DNA of 64,000 nucleotides from WTFY01 sp965205275 (GCA_965205275.1 OZ242168.1:1550001-1614000); one strand, 5' to 3'; positions 8,473 through 17,454 are shown, numbered from the stretch's first letter. A program made the numbers and translations. The notes: a model not told the origin generated them from the sequence alone.

Positions 8473-9135
8473 ATGACCTTGACCGCAATCACCATTGACA
8501 CCCGGGCCAACCCCGATTGTGCCGTGATCTGGCTGCATGGACTCGGGGCCAGTGGACACGATTTTAAGCCCGTCGTCGAACAGCTTGACCTCCCTGCCCA
8601 CTCGCGGGTGCGTTTTGTTTTTCCGCACGCCCCGACCCGGGCCGTGACCCTGAATGACGGGACGCTCATGCCGGCCTGGTACGACCTGTATGGCCTGGAC
8701 ATGAACAGCCCGGAAGATACCGAAGGTCTGGAACAAAGCAAAACCGAACTGTGTGCCCTGATTGACCGGCTTGCGGAATCAGGCATACCGGCACAACGAA
8801 TTGTACTGGCAGGCTTTTCACAGGGAGGGGCACTGAGTCTGTATACAGGGTTATCCTGCGGTCACCGGCTGGCAGGGGTCCTTGCCATGTCCTGCTATCT
8901 GCCCCTTCACCAGAAACTGCCGGACTACGCAGCCAAGGCCGACCCGTCGTTGCCGGTCTTCCTGGCACATGGCGAGTACGATGAAGTGATTCCGATCGTT
9001 ACAGCCCGGCTCACCCGTGAGGCCCTCGAACGGCAGGGCTTCACCATCACCTGGCGGACATACCCCTGTGCCCACACGGTATGCCCGGAAGAAATTGCGG
9101 ATATCCGGGACTGGTTGCTGCAATGCTGGCAGTAG
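8473..9135 (+). CDS. Alpha/beta hydrolase, phospholipase/carboxylesterase family
   Basis: The 220-residue enzyme is of the EstB/YpfH-like serine carboxylesterase family. It shows the oxyanion segment WLHGLGASGHD, the nucleophile elbow GFSQGG with Ser116, Asp170 (HGEYDEVIP) and His201 (PCAHTVCPEE), so the triad is complete. Members hydrolyse short acyl esters or act as lysophospholipases; the physiological substrate is unknown. The ATG at 8473 matches the family start (MTLTAITID) although the frame is open to 8434. It is transcribed away from lptM and converges on argH. Confidence 0.88.
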   Translation: MTLTAITIDTRANPDCAVIWLHGLGASGHDFKPVVEQLDLPAHSRVRFVFPHAPTRAVTLNDGTLMPAWYDLYGLDMNSPEDTEGLEQSKTELCALIDRLAESGIPAQRIVLAGFSQGGALSLYTGLSCGHRLAGVLAMSCYLPLHQKLPDYAAKADPSLPVFLAHGEYDEVIPIVTARLTREALERQGFTITWRTYPCAHTVCPEEIADIRDWLLQCWQ

Positions 9136-9144
9136 TGTTGGCCT

Positions 9145-10545
9145 TCAGGGAGTCTTGAATTCCCTCAGGCGTTGATGCGCACGTTTGATCTGCACGGCCA
9201 CCTGTGCAGGTGAGGTCCCGCCATAGGTATTCTTGGAGTGCACCGAGCCCTGCGGGGAAAGGATGTCAAACACATCCTCATCAATCAGCGGACTAAATTC
9301 CTGCAACGCCTGCAAGTCCAGCTGGTCCAGCCGTTTATTCCCGGCAATGGCATATTGAACGATTTTGCCAACCGCTTCATGGGCATCCCGGAACGGTACT
9401 TTTTTCTGTACCAGGTAATCGGCCAGATCCGTGGCCGTTGCATAGCCCTGCTGCGCGGCCACAAGCAGCTGTGGCCGGTTAACCCGGATATGCGGCAGCA
9501 TATTGGCAAGGGCCACGACACAATCATGCACGGTATCAACGGTATCGAACAAGGGCTCCTTGTCTTCCTGGTTGTCCTTGTTATACGCCAGCGGCTGGCT
9601 TTTCATAAGCGTCAGCAGGGCAAACAGATTGGCATACACACGTGCACTCTTGCCCCGTACCAGTTCCGGCACATCGGGATTCTTTTTTTGCGGCATGATC
9701 GACGAGCCGGTACAAAAACGGTCCGGCAGTTCAATAAAGCTGAATTGTGCAGAAGCCCACAGCACAAGCTCTTCTGCCACCCGCGACAGATGCGCAAACA
9801 GGATGGCCGCAAAGGCACAAAACTCGATGGCAAAATCCCGGTCACTCACCGCATCCAGGCTGTTGTCACAGGGTGCTGCAAACTGCAATTCCCGGGCAAC
9901 AAATTCCCGGTCCAGTGCAAAACCGCTGCCTGCAAGAGCCGCCGCACCCAGCGGTGAGACGTTGACACTTTTCCTGCACTGCGCAAGGCGTACCCGGTCC
10001 CGATGGATCATTTCAAACCATGCCAGCATGTGGTGTCCGAACGTGATGACCTGGGCCACCTGCAAATGCGTAAACCCGGGCATGATGGTGCCGGACTCCT
10101 GCTCCGCCAGCGTAATCATGGCCTGTTGCAGCTTTTCCAGTTGCGGATCAATTTCATCGATGGCATCGCGCAGGTACAGACGTACATCCGTGGCAACCTG
10201 GTCATTACGTGAACGCCCGGTATGAAGACGCTTGCCCACATCCCCCGCCAGTTCGACCAGGCGGGACTCGATATTCATATGCAGGTCTTCCAGCGCGCAA
10301 TCCCAGGAGAACGAACCGGCTTCGATTTCTGCGGCAACCGTATCCAGGGCCTGCAACAGCCTGTCACAGTCCCGATCGTCCAGGACACCGATCCGGGCAA
10401 GCATCCGGGCATGTGCCCGAGAGGCGAGGATGTCCTGCCTGTACAGCCGCTTATCAAACCCCACCGATGCATTGAACTGCTCGACAAACTCATCGGTGGC
10501 TTCCGTAAACCGACCGCCCCATAGCTTTGAACTTTTATCCTTCAT
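9145..10545 (-). CDS. argH: Argininosuccinate lyase
   Basis: ArgH cleaves argininosuccinate to arginine and fumarate, the last step of arginine synthesis. The 466-residue protein has the fumarase/aspartase superfamily signature GSSIMPQKKNPD (about 280-291) that contains the catalytic serine, and His160 in PGFTHLQVAQ as the partner residue. The frame extends 58 codons upstream, but MKDKSSKLWGGRF at 10545 is the family start and has GAAACGG upstream. argH next to hemCD is a common gammaproteobacterial arrangement; here a helicase gene lies between them. Confidence 0.97.
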   Translation of the reverse strand: MKDKSSKLWGGRFTEATDEFVEQFNASVGFDKRLYRQDILASRAHARMLARIGVLDDRDCDRLLQALDTVAAEIEAGSFSWDCALEDLHMNIESRLVELAGDVGKRLHTGRSRNDQVATDVRLYLRDAIDEIDPQLEKLQQAMITLAEQESGTIMPGFTHLQVAQVITFGHHMLAWFEMIHRDRVRLAQCRKSVNVSPLGAAALAGSGFALDREFVARELQFAAPCDNSLDAVSDRDFAIEFCAFAAILFAHLSRVAEELVLWASAQFSFIELPDRFCTGSSIMPQKKNPDVPELVRGKSARVYANLFALLTLMKSQPLAYNKDNQEDKEPLFDTVDTVHDCVVALANMLPHIRVNRPQLLVAAQQGYATATDLADYLVQKKVPFRDAHEAVGKIVQYAIAGNKRLDQLDLQALQEFSPLIDEDVFDILSPQGSVHSKNTYGGTSPAQVAVQIKRAHQRLREFKTP

Positions 10546-10686
10546 CAAACCCGTTTCCAGTGACCCAAAAGAAAATTTTCCCCAAACAAGACTAAGCCCA
10601 ATGACTTCTTCATGCAAACGGGAACATTGAGCGCCGAGGACAGGCCGACTGGCAGGTAAAATACAACCGACGCCACCCCACAAGGG

Positions 10687-10742
10687 ACCCGGATTGAAAA
10701 CATCCGTACCATACATCATTCAACATCAACAAAGTGCACTAT
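10687..10742 (+). repeat. Dispersed repeat, copy A (upstream of the helicase gene)
   Basis: This 56-base block aligns with 16528-16584 at 47 of 57 columns with one gap. The best conserved parts are ACCCGGATTGAAA at the left and ACATCAAC plus AAAGT at the right. It lies 22 bp before the TG that begins the extended -10 of the helicase gene and is in the same orientation to the downstream gene as copy B is to mrpE. It may be a shared regulatory element or a small mobile repeat. Confidence 0.6.
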
Positions 10743-10763
10743 TGGGCCATTCCGTTTATTTCA

Positions 10764-10772
10764 TGCTATAGT
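10764..10772 (+). promoter_or_regulatory. Extended -10 promoter for the DEAD-box helicase gene
   Basis: TGCTATAGT is an extended -10 (TGnTATAnT). A loose -35 (TTGGGC) lies 19 bp upstream of the hexamer. A start near 10779 would give a leader of about 300 bases before the ATG at 11082. Confidence 0.5.
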
Positions 10773-10779
10773 CGCCCCT

Positions 10780-11081
10780 CGCAGCTCGATTCATACCTTG
10801 CCGCGAGTGCATTATCTTTAGCTAACAGTCATTTTTCTGCGTTTTAATGGACGCAGTTCTCTGGGACTTCGAGGCCTTACCTGCTTTGCCGCTTTTGCCG
10901 CCGAGCGGTCAGCGGTTCTGAACTCCAAACATTACCTATCGATTGCACACCCGTATAACCGGACGCCTTTCGTCTGGGGGATACACTCGTGGGTCATTCA
11001 TCGCCAACCAATTCGCTAATCCCGAATTCGAAAAGCTGTGCATGCCTGCAAAATAAATCAGTATTTTTTAAAGGGACATAC
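10780..11081 (+). ncRNA. Long structured 5' leader of the helicase mRNA
   Basis: No credible gene occupies this stretch. Several hairpins can be drawn: CTGCGT/ACGCAG (10837-10856), CCGGACG/CGTCTGG with a five-base loop (10959-10977, one G-U pair), and AATTCG/CGAATT with a seven-base loop (11010-11028). The last 20 bases are A/T-rich and carry the AAAGGGA ribosome site. Long leaders are known for cold-inducible and autoregulated DEAD-box helicase genes; that this one acts so is inference. Confidence 0.45.
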
Positions 11082-12200
11082 ATGACTTTTACGACACTCG
11101 GATTATCCGATTCCCTGTTGCGCGCGGTTGCGCACTCAGGCTATACCACACCCACCCCGATTCAGGCCAAGGCAATACCCGCCATTCTTTCCGGCGACGA
11201 CGTGATGGCAGCCGCCCAGACCGGCACCGGCAAGACCGCCGGATTTGTGCTTCCCATGCTGCAGCAACTGGGCACCCGCGCCAAGGCGAACCCCGGCCGC
11301 GCACGCGCGCTCATCCTGACACCCACACGGGAACTGGCGGCCCAAGTGCACCAGAGTATCCTGACGTACGGCAAGCATGAAAAACTCACTTCAGCGGTAG
11401 TATTTGGCGGAGTCAACATCAACCCTCAACTGCGTGCGCTTCGCCAAGGTGTCGATTTGCTGGTGGCCACCCCGGGCCGTTTGCTGGACCTTTTCCAGCA
11501 GAACGCGATTCGCTTTGACGATATCGAGCTGCTGGTACTGGACGAGGCCGACCGTATGCTGGATATGGGTTTTATCCGGGACATCCGCAAGATCCTGAAG
11601 CATATTCCGCAGCGCAGACAGAACCTGATGTTCTCCGCCACACTCCCCAAGGAGATTCGCCAGCTGGCCGGCTCAATCTGCAACCGCCCCATAGAAATCG
11701 ACGTAGCCCCCCGTAACTCGACCGTCGCGGCAATCTCGCAGAAACTGTACTGGGTCGAGAAGGAACGCAAGGCCGACCTGTTGAGTAAACTTGTGCAGGA
11801 CACCCATGAGCAGGTGCTGGTTTTTACCCGTACCAAGCATGGTGCGAACAAGCTGACAAAACGACTGGGCAAGGATTCAATCTCCGCCACTGCAATTCAC
11901 GGAAACAAAAGCCAGGCACAACGCACCCGGGCGCTGGAGGATTTCAAGAAGGACCGGATACAGGTACTGGTCGCCACTGACATCGCAGCGCGCGGCATCG
12001 ATATCGAGCTACTTACCCTGGTCGTCAATTTCGATCTGCCCCACGTGCCGGAAGATTATGTGCATCGCATTGGCCGTACCGGGCGGGCAGGTGCCAGCGG
12101 GCAGGCCATTTCCCTGGTGACCCAGGACGAAAAGAAGCAGTTACGCGCCATTGAGTCGCTGATTCAGCGCAAGATCGAACGCCTGAGCGCGAATCATTGA
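11082..12200 (+). CDS. rhlE: DEAD-box ATP-dependent RNA helicase, RhlE-like
   Basis: The 372-residue protein is a minimal DEAD-box core: Q motif (PTPIQ about 24-28), motif I AQTGTGKT 45-52, PTRELAAQ, TPGRLLD, DEAD 154-157, SAT 185-187, then the second RecA domain with VATDIAARGID and motif VI HRIGRTGR 329-336. It ends soon after motif VI and lacks the long basic C-terminal tail of E. coli RhlE (454 residues). RhlE-type helicases act in ribosome assembly and mRNA decay. The ATG at 11082 has AAAGGGA eight bases upstream; the longer frame from 10989 has no homology. The symbol marks family resemblance, not proven orthology. Confidence 0.85.
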   Translation: MTFTTLGLSDSLLRAVAHSGYTTPTPIQAKAIPAILSGDDVMAAAQTGTGKTAGFVLPMLQQLGTRAKANPGRARALILTPTRELAAQVHQSILTYGKHEKLTSAVVFGGVNINPQLRALRQGVDLLVATPGRLLDLFQQNAIRFDDIELLVLDEADRMLDMGFIRDIRKILKHIPQRRQNLMFSATLPKEIRQLAGSICNRPIEIDVAPRNSTVAAISQKLYWVEKERKADLLSKLVQDTHEQVLVFTRTKHGANKLTKRLGKDSISATAIHGNKSQAQRTRALEDFKKDRIQVLVATDIAARGIDIELLTLVVNFDLPHVPEDYVHRIGRTGRAGASGQAISLVTQDEKKQLRAIESLIQRKIERLSANH

Positions 12201-12215
12201 CACGACTGGGCAATG

Positions 12216-12245
12216 GCCGGGAACCCACCCGGCCCCGGTTTTTCC
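12216..12245 (+). terminator. Intrinsic terminator after the helicase gene
   Basis: GGCCGGG (12216-12222) and CCCGGCC (12229-12235) form a perfect 7-bp stem with a six-base loop; four bases later a run of six T follows (12240-12245). It lies 16 bp after the helicase stop. Confidence 0.7.
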
Positions 12246-12368
12246 AGAATCGTATCCCGTCCGGCTGAACGCATTCCGGAGCGTGAAGTTTTACTTCCAA
12301 ACTGGCTGAAAATACAGCACAGTACATCATCCCTGATGGTCGGATAAACAGGGCATAAATACTATTCC

Positions 12369-13283
12369 GTGCATATACGAATCGCCACTCGTAACAGCGC
12401 GCTTGCCCTGTGGCAGGCCGAAGAAGTCTCGCGCCTGCTGCGTCAAACCCACCATGGCCTGTCGACTGAACTGATCAGAATGACCACTACCGGGGACCGC
12501 CTGCTGCAGAAGTCTCTGGCGACACAGGGCGGGAAGGGCCTGTTTGCCAAGGAACTGGAACATGGCCTGCTGGAAGGCCAGGCGGACATTGCCGTACATT
12601 CCATGAAAGACGTGCCCATTGAACTCCCGCCCGGGCTGCATCTGCCGGTCATGCTCAAGCGTGAAAATCCATGCGATGCCCTGGTTTCCAACCGGTATGA
12701 CACGCTTGACGCGTTGCCGAGACACGCCATTGTTGGCACCTCAAGCCTGCGCCGGGCCTGTCAGCTCAAGGCATCGTTACCTGGCCTTGAGATCAAATTG
12801 TTACGCGGCAACGTCGGCACACGCCTTGCCAGACTCGACCAGGGAGAATATGACGCGATCATACTGGCTGTGGCCGGGCTGAAACGTCTGGGTCTTGCAA
12901 AGCGCATCCGCGCCTGCCTGGCTGTGGAAGAATTATTACCGGCCATTGGGCAAGGGGCTATCGGTATTGAATGCCGATGTGACGATGCGGTCATTGAACC
13001 CCTGATTCAGCCACTGAACCACGGGGATACCCAGGTATGCGTTTCGGCAGAACGCGCTGTCAGTCAGGCCCTGCAGGGAGGATGTCAGTTACCGATTGCG
13101 GGATTTGCCAGGCCGGATCATGAGCAGCTTGCACTATGCGCCCTGGTGGGTGACCCCGATGGTACAAGGATCTGTCGCAGCGAAGGTTCCGGTAACAAAA
13201 AAGACCCCGTACGGCTGGGTCGGCACGTTGCTGAAGACCTGCGCGCACAGGGTGCCGATCAGATCCTGGCAGCATTATCCTGA
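12369..13283 (+). CDS. hemC: Hydroxymethylbilane synthase (porphobilinogen deaminase)
   Basis: HemC polymerises four porphobilinogens to hydroxymethylbilane in heme synthesis. The 304-residue protein has the conserved KGLFAKELE, HSMKDVP and GTSSLRR segments and Cys239 in QGGCQLPI, the residue that carries the dipyrromethane cofactor. It starts with GTG (VHIRIATRNS); no ATG with family match exists upstream. It begins the hemC-hemD-hemX-hemY cluster, separated from the helicase gene by the terminator at 12216-12245. Confidence 0.96.
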   Translation: MHIRIATRNSALALWQAEEVSRLLRQTHHGLSTELIRMTTTGDRLLQKSLATQGGKGLFAKELEHGLLEGQADIAVHSMKDVPIELPPGLHLPVMLKRENPCDALVSNRYDTLDALPRHAIVGTSSLRRACQLKASLPGLEIKLLRGNVGTRLARLDQGEYDAIILAVAGLKRLGLAKRIRACLAVEELLPAIGQGAIGIECRCDDAVIEPLIQPLNHGDTQVCVSAERAVSQALQGGCQLPIAGFARPDHEQLALCALVGDPDGTRICRSEGSGNKKDPVRLGRHVAEDLRAQGADQILAALS

Positions 13284-13323
13284 CCCGGAGCAGGAATGAC
13301 CGTACGCAAACGATCACACACCG

Positions 13324-14139
13324 GTGACAGGCATGCCTGACCGTGAACTTCTGGCTGACAAGACGGTACTTGTCACACGCCCTGTCGGACAGGCCCAAAA
13401 CCTGCTTGCGTCCCTGGAACGCCACCGGGCCACGGTGGTACATTTTCCTGCCATCCGCATCCTTGCGGCAGAGGATACCGGGCCGGCAACCAGGCGGCTG
13501 AAAAACCTGGCGAATTACAATGCGGTCATTTTTAACAGTACCAACGCCGTACATCAGGCGATGCAGTTGATACAGGCGCAGCGATTGACATTCAGCGCCC
13601 GGCGCATCGCAGCCGTGGGGCCGGCTACCCAGGCCGCTCTGAAAAGCTATGGCCTGCAGGCAGACATCGTGCCTGAGACCGGATTCAGCAGCGAAGACCT
13701 GCTGGCACACGAAGGGCTGCTGGAGCCTGCGGGGGCGCAGGGACAGGACATCCTGATCATCCGGGGAATTGGCGGGCGTGAGTATCTGGCGCGCGAGCTT
13801 CGAGCCCGTGGCGCCCAAGTGGATATTACCGAGGTCTATCAGCGCCTTCGCCCGACCACACGCCCTACCCGGAATCTCTGTACCTACGTCGAAAAAAACT
13901 CAGCAGTGCTGGTCAACAGTGGCGAATCTGTGCAAAATCTGTGGGCACTGTGCACGGATGATGAGCAAAAATGGCTGGGCAAGATCACCCTGATTGCAGG
14001 CAGTCAGCGCATTGCCAGAATTGCCACCGCCACGGGCTTCGCAAAAGACCCTATAATAGCCAAGAATGCCAGCGACGCAGCCATGCTGGAGGCCGTGCTG
14101 GCCTGGGGCCAGGGGCAGCGCCCATCACACAATATATAA
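13324..14139 (+). CDS. hemD: Uroporphyrinogen-III synthase
   Basis: HemD closes and inverts ring D of hydroxymethylbilane to give uroporphyrinogen III. Sequence conservation in this family is low, but VLVTRPVGQAQNLLASLE at the N-terminus, FNSTNAV, AAVGPATQAAL and the later IIRGIGGREYLARELRARGA are typical, and it follows hemC directly. The start is GTG 13324 or ATG 13333; neither has a good ribosome site. At about 271 residues it is slightly longer than E. coli HemD (246). Confidence 0.9.
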   Translation: MTGMPDRELLADKTVLVTRPVGQAQNLLASLERHRATVVHFPAIRILAAEDTGPATRRLKNLANYNAVIFNSTNAVHQAMQLIQAQRLTFSARRIAAVGPATQAALKSYGLQADIVPETGFSSEDLLAHEGLLEPAGAQGQDILIIRGIGGREYLARELRARGAQVDITEVYQRLRPTTRPTRNLCTYVEKNSAVLVNSGESVQNLWALCTDDEQKWLGKITLIAGSQRIARIATATGFAKDPIIAKNASDAAMLEAVLAWGQGQRPSHNI

Positions 14140-14143
14140 AACC

Positions 14144-15229
14144 ATGGATGTCGAGCAAAAACCTTTACCTTCCGGACCTGCACCGGACAGCCTGAAAATG
14201 TCTGGCGCCCGAAAAACGGGCAGCCGCCTCTTTCTTCCGCTTCTGGTTGTGATTTTGCTGCTGGCCGGTGGCGGTCTGGGATACTATGCGTGGCTTGAGT
14301 TGAACAAGCGCCTCGATCAAGCCGCAGCAGGCCGCCAGTCCATTGCGCATGATGTTGCCACCATTGACGAGAGTGCGAAATTCCAGAATTTCAAAAAGGA
14401 ATTACAGGAACAGGTTACCGTACTTGACCTGCGCCTGCTTGAGCTGTCCGGGGAGGTTGAACAACAGGCAGGCCAGCAGGAAAGCATCCGGGAGTTCGTG
14501 CAGGAAACCCTTACCCGGGTCAATCGAAGCCAGCTGGGATGGGGACTGAAAGAGACACTGCATATCCTGCACATGGCTGGTCATCGTTTACGCATTGAGC
14601 GGGACATCGCAGGGGCCATCACGGCCCTGAGCATAGCAAGCTCGCGCCTGCATGAACTCAAAGACCTGCGCCTGCTGCCGGTACGCGAATCCATTGCCAG
14701 CCAGATTGGTAAACTGAAAAACGTTCCCGAACCGGACTGGGTGGGTATCAACCTGCAGCTCAACACGATCCTGACCGGAATCAGGCAGGACATCAAGGAT
14801 GCCCGCCCACAACCCGATACCCCGCAGGACCTGCACAGCCCTGAACACAATGAAAGCAGACTGCCGGCCTGGAGAAAGCTTGTGGAGCCTATAAAAAACT
14901 CTGTAGGCAACTCCATTACCATCACCCGGGGAGCACAAAAATCAAGGCCGTTCACCCGTCACCAGAAAAAACAGCATACCTATGAACTCTTGCACACCCG
15001 GCTGCTTGGCGCAAAATATGCTCTCGCGAACCGTGATGATGAAAGTTACCACCTTGAACTCAAGGCCGCCCTTGCATGGCTTGAAACCACAGATTCCCTG
15101 ACCGGCATGAGGGATTTGATTGATGAGCTTGATGAACTGAATCACGTCAACCTTGAACCGGAACTGCCGGATATCCGTGAACCCGGCACCCTGCTGGCTG
15201 AGGTTCTGGAAACGATAGAGAACCGCTAA
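14144..15229 (+). CDS. hemX: HemX family inner-membrane protein
   Basis: The 361-residue protein has a short cytoplasmic N-terminus rich in Pro, one transmembrane helix (about 28-48, LFLPLLVVILLLAGGGLGY) and a long periplasm-facing region whose first part (about 55-125) is predicted coiled coil, rich in Gln and Glu. This is the HemX layout. Despite an old name as uroporphyrinogen methyltransferase, no SAM motif is present; its role in heme synthesis is unclear. Its ATG is four bases after the hemD stop and its own stop overlaps the hemY start (TAATG). The frame is open to 14066 within hemD, but those codons show no homology. Confidence 0.9.
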   Translation: MDVEQKPLPSGPAPDSLKMSGARKTGSRLFLPLLVVILLLAGGGLGYYAWLELNKRLDQAAAGRQSIAHDVATIDESAKFQNFKKELQEQVTVLDLRLLELSGEVEQQAGQQESIREFVQETLTRVNRSQLGWGLKETLHILHMAGHRLRIERDIAGAITALSIASSRLHELKDLRLLPVRESIASQIGKLKNVPEPDWVGINLQLNTILTGIRQDIKDARPQPDTPQDLHSPEHNESRLPAWRKLVEPIKNSVGNSITITRGAQKSRPFTRHQKKQHTYELLHTRLLGAKYALANRDDESYHLELKAALAWLETTDSLTGMRDLIDELDELNHVNLEPELPDIREPGTLLAEVLETIENR

Positions 15230-16419
15230 TGCTGCGCATACTGTTATCTTTCATACTTTTTCTGATCCTTTTTGCGGGGATTGTCCTGTACGTCATGCAG
15301 GTGCCCGGCCTTGCGATTTTTACGTACGGCGATATTACGGTTGAATTGACACTGGTCGGGTTTGTAATCGGGGCCTGTATCGGGTTTGCAGTGCTGTATC
15401 TGTTGCTGCGTCTGCTTGGACTGGCGATGAACGCACCCGCGCGAATCCAGACAGCCCGGTCGCGGCACAGACAGCGCAATGCAGCCAGGGACACCAGCAG
15501 GGGCCTGACCCGATTTGCTTCGGGCGACTGGGCGCAGTCTGAAAAACTGCTGGTACGCGGGGCAGCGCATACGCACAGTACACACATCAACTACTTATGG
15601 GCAGCGAATGCCGCACAGCAATCCGGCAACTATGAAATGCGGGACCGTCACCTTGAGCAGGCAAGAAAATACATGCCGGGGAAGCAGGCGGCACTGGATA
15701 TATTGCATGCGGAGTTCCTGCAACAGCAGGGCCTGCCTGAACAGGTCCTGGCGTGTGTTGAGCCGCACAGCGGAGAAATCAGCAACAACTCCAAAATCGC
15801 GAGCCTGTTTGCAGGGGCCTACGAACAACTGCAGGACTGGCAGCAACTGGCCCGCATTATTCCGGATTTGAAAAAGAACAGTAATTTTGATTCTGGCGCA
15901 CTGGCCAGGATACAGAAAAATACCGTACAGGGTCTGCTCATTGCGATCGGGAACGGGGAAACAGCCGAGGACATCGAACATCTGGGCGCACGATTCAGCG
16001 AGGTCCTGGTAGCGGATGATGCATTGGCCGTTGCCTATGTTGAAGCGCTTCGTGTTCAGGGCAGACACCGGGCCGCGGCAACCTGGGTCACCGATACCCT
16101 GAACCGTCACTGGAGCCCTGGACTGATCCGCCAATACGGCCTGCTGGAGCCTGCAGACACAACCCAGGCACTCCATCAGGCTGAGCAATGGGTGACACAG
16201 CATGGCGAGGATGCACACCTGCATCTGGCCCTGGGCCGTTTGTGCAAGCGTGCACAACTCTGGGGCAAGGCAAAAACCTATCTCGAATCAAGCCTGAGCC
16301 AGGAGTCCCTGGCAGAAACGTGCGCTGAGCTTGCTGCATTGCATGAACGGCTTGATGAGACCGAGGCAGCACACCGGTACGCAAAAAAAGGACTGGATCT
16401 GGCTACCCGGGTGACATGA
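15229..16419 (+). CDS. hemY: HemY family protein (TPR, inner membrane)
   Basis: This 396-residue protein has two N-terminal transmembrane helices (about 3-22 and 40-63) joined by the short YGDITVEL loop, as in the HemY_N domain, followed by a helical region with TPR-like repeats (about 75-390) that ends in clear TPR-like helices (LAALHERLDETEAAHRYA read in parts). HemY is thought to work in late tetrapyrrole synthesis or in assembling heme enzymes at the membrane. It is unrelated to the Bacillus HemY oxidase. It is translationally coupled to hemX. Confidence 0.92.
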   Translation: MLRILLSFILFLILFAGIVLYVMQVPGLAIFTYGDITVELTLVGFVIGACIGFAVLYLLLRLLGLAMNAPARIQTARSRHRQRNAARDTSRGLTRFASGDWAQSEKLLVRGAAHTHSTHINYLWAANAAQQSGNYEMRDRHLEQARKYMPGKQAALDILHAEFLQQQGLPEQVLACVEPHSGEISNNSKIASLFAGAYEQLQDWQQLARIIPDLKKNSNFDSGALARIQKNTVQGLLIAIGNGETAEDIEHLGARFSEVLVADDALAVAYVEALRVQGRHRAAATWVTDTLNRHWSPGLIRQYGLLEPADTTQALHQAEQWVTQHGEDAHLHLALGRLCKRAQLWGKAKTYLESSLSQESLAETCAELAALHERLDETEAAHRYAKKGLDLATRVT

Positions 16420-16527
16420 GGGACAGTTCCCCAGCGACCCGGCCGCGAGCACGCCGATTGATCCGGTTTTGCAGAAGATTGAAGCGACGCGGACGCTACC
16501 CTCCACAGTCTGGCATCAGGCCAGGAA

Positions 16528-16584
16528 ACCCGGATTGAAACCACCCGTACAATAGACCGTTCCACATCAACCAAAGTACAATAT
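16528..16584 (+). repeat. Dispersed repeat, copy B (upstream of mrpE)
   Basis: This is the second copy of the block at 10687-10742 (47 of 57 columns identical). It lies in the 249-bp hemY-mrpE gap, 84 bp before the mrpE ATG. The rest of this gap shows no gene. The flanks of the two copies do not align, which bounds the unit. Confidence 0.6.
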
Positions 16585-16668
16585 GCACTGAACGCATATA
16601 CCCGCTTGAACCGTGCCCTTTGCACAAGTATTCTGCACCATGCATCATCAATCTTCCGACTACAAGCC

Positions 16669-17157
16669 ATGCTGATTCGTATACTGATAACAGCATCCCT
16701 GTTACTCATCCTGTGGGTATTGCTGTCCGGCCATCTGGACACGCTGCTGCTGGGTCTGGGTGCGGCAAGCTGTCTGTTTGTCGCCTGGCTTGCACACAGG
16801 CTTGCACTGCCTGACCCCCATTTCAGTACCTTGAAGTTCAGCCTCAACCTGCCGAGATTCCTACCCTGGTTTTTTCTGGAAGTCGTCCGCTGCAATCTGG
16901 AGGTCAGCTGGAAAATCCTGCATCCAAAACTACCCATCTCGCCTAATAAAAGCACCCTTTCCGTTGCGAAACTCAATGGTGTGGCCAAGACCGTCTACGC
17001 AAACTGCATCACCCTGACCCCTGGCACGTACACCCTGCATATTGATGCAGAGACCATTGAAGTCCATTCACTCACAAAAGAGATAGCAGCGAGCCTGCAG
17101 CAGGGGGCAATGAAAAAACGGATTTCAGCCCTTCAGGGGCGCTCCGACACCTCCTGA
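16669..17157 (+). CDS. mrpE: Mrp-type Na+/H+ antiporter subunit E
   Basis: MrpE is a small membrane subunit of the multi-subunit cation/proton antiporter and is homologous to MbhA. The 162-residue protein has two N-terminal hydrophobic segments (about 3-20 and 23-42), then the MrpE pattern RFLPWFFLEVVRCNLEVSW and, near the C-terminus, ANCITLTPGTYTLHID, the family's most conserved stretch. I chose the ATG at 16669; a TTG at 16606 in frame adds 21 residues without homology. It opens a ten-gene plus-strand cluster. Confidence 0.92.
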   Translation: MLIRILITASLLLILWVLLSGHLDTLLLGLGAASCLFVAWLAHRLALPDPHFSTLKFSLNLPRFLPWFFLEVVRCNLEVSWKILHPKLPISPNKSTLSVAKLNGVAKTVYANCITLTPGTYTLHIDAETIEVHSLTKEIAASLQQGAMKKRISALQGRSDTS

Positions 17158-17172
17158 CCCTCCGAGTGCCAG

Positions 17173-17442
17173 ATGCTTACCTTCACACTCATTGCCATCC
17201 TGATCATCATGTTCTTGCTGCTGGTGCGTGTGGCACTCGGACCGACTGTTTTTGACCGTATTCTGGCCATCAACACGTTCGGCACCATTATTGTGCTGTT
17301 CATTGCGCTGTTCGGGTTTTTGACCGAACGCCCCGATTTTATGGATATCGCACTGCTCTATGCACTGACCAATTTCATTGCGACGATTGCAGTACTCAAA
17401 CTGTTCCGATACGAAAGTCTGGGCAAGTCCGTAGATGAATAA
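17173..17442 (+). CDS. mrpF: Mrp-type antiporter subunit F
   Basis: MrpF is an 89-residue protein with three transmembrane helices. The family pattern RVALGPTVFDRILAINTFGT after helix one and the middle PDFMDIALLYALTNFIAT are clear. It corresponds to MbhB of archaeal membrane-bound hydrogenases. It starts 15 bp after mrpE and is followed 12 bp later by mrpG. Confidence 0.93.
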   Translation: MLTFTLIAILIIMFLLLVRVALGPTVFDRILAINTFGTIIVLFIALFGFLTERPDFMDIALLYALTNFIATIAVLKLFRYESLGKSVDE

Positions 17443-17454
17443 GAGGGTCCGGAT

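Noticed and set aside
9145..10719. argH frame open 58 codons upstream of the chosen start
   Set aside because: The extra codons cover repeat copy A and show no homology; MKDKSSKLWGGRF at 10545 is the family start with a ribosome site.
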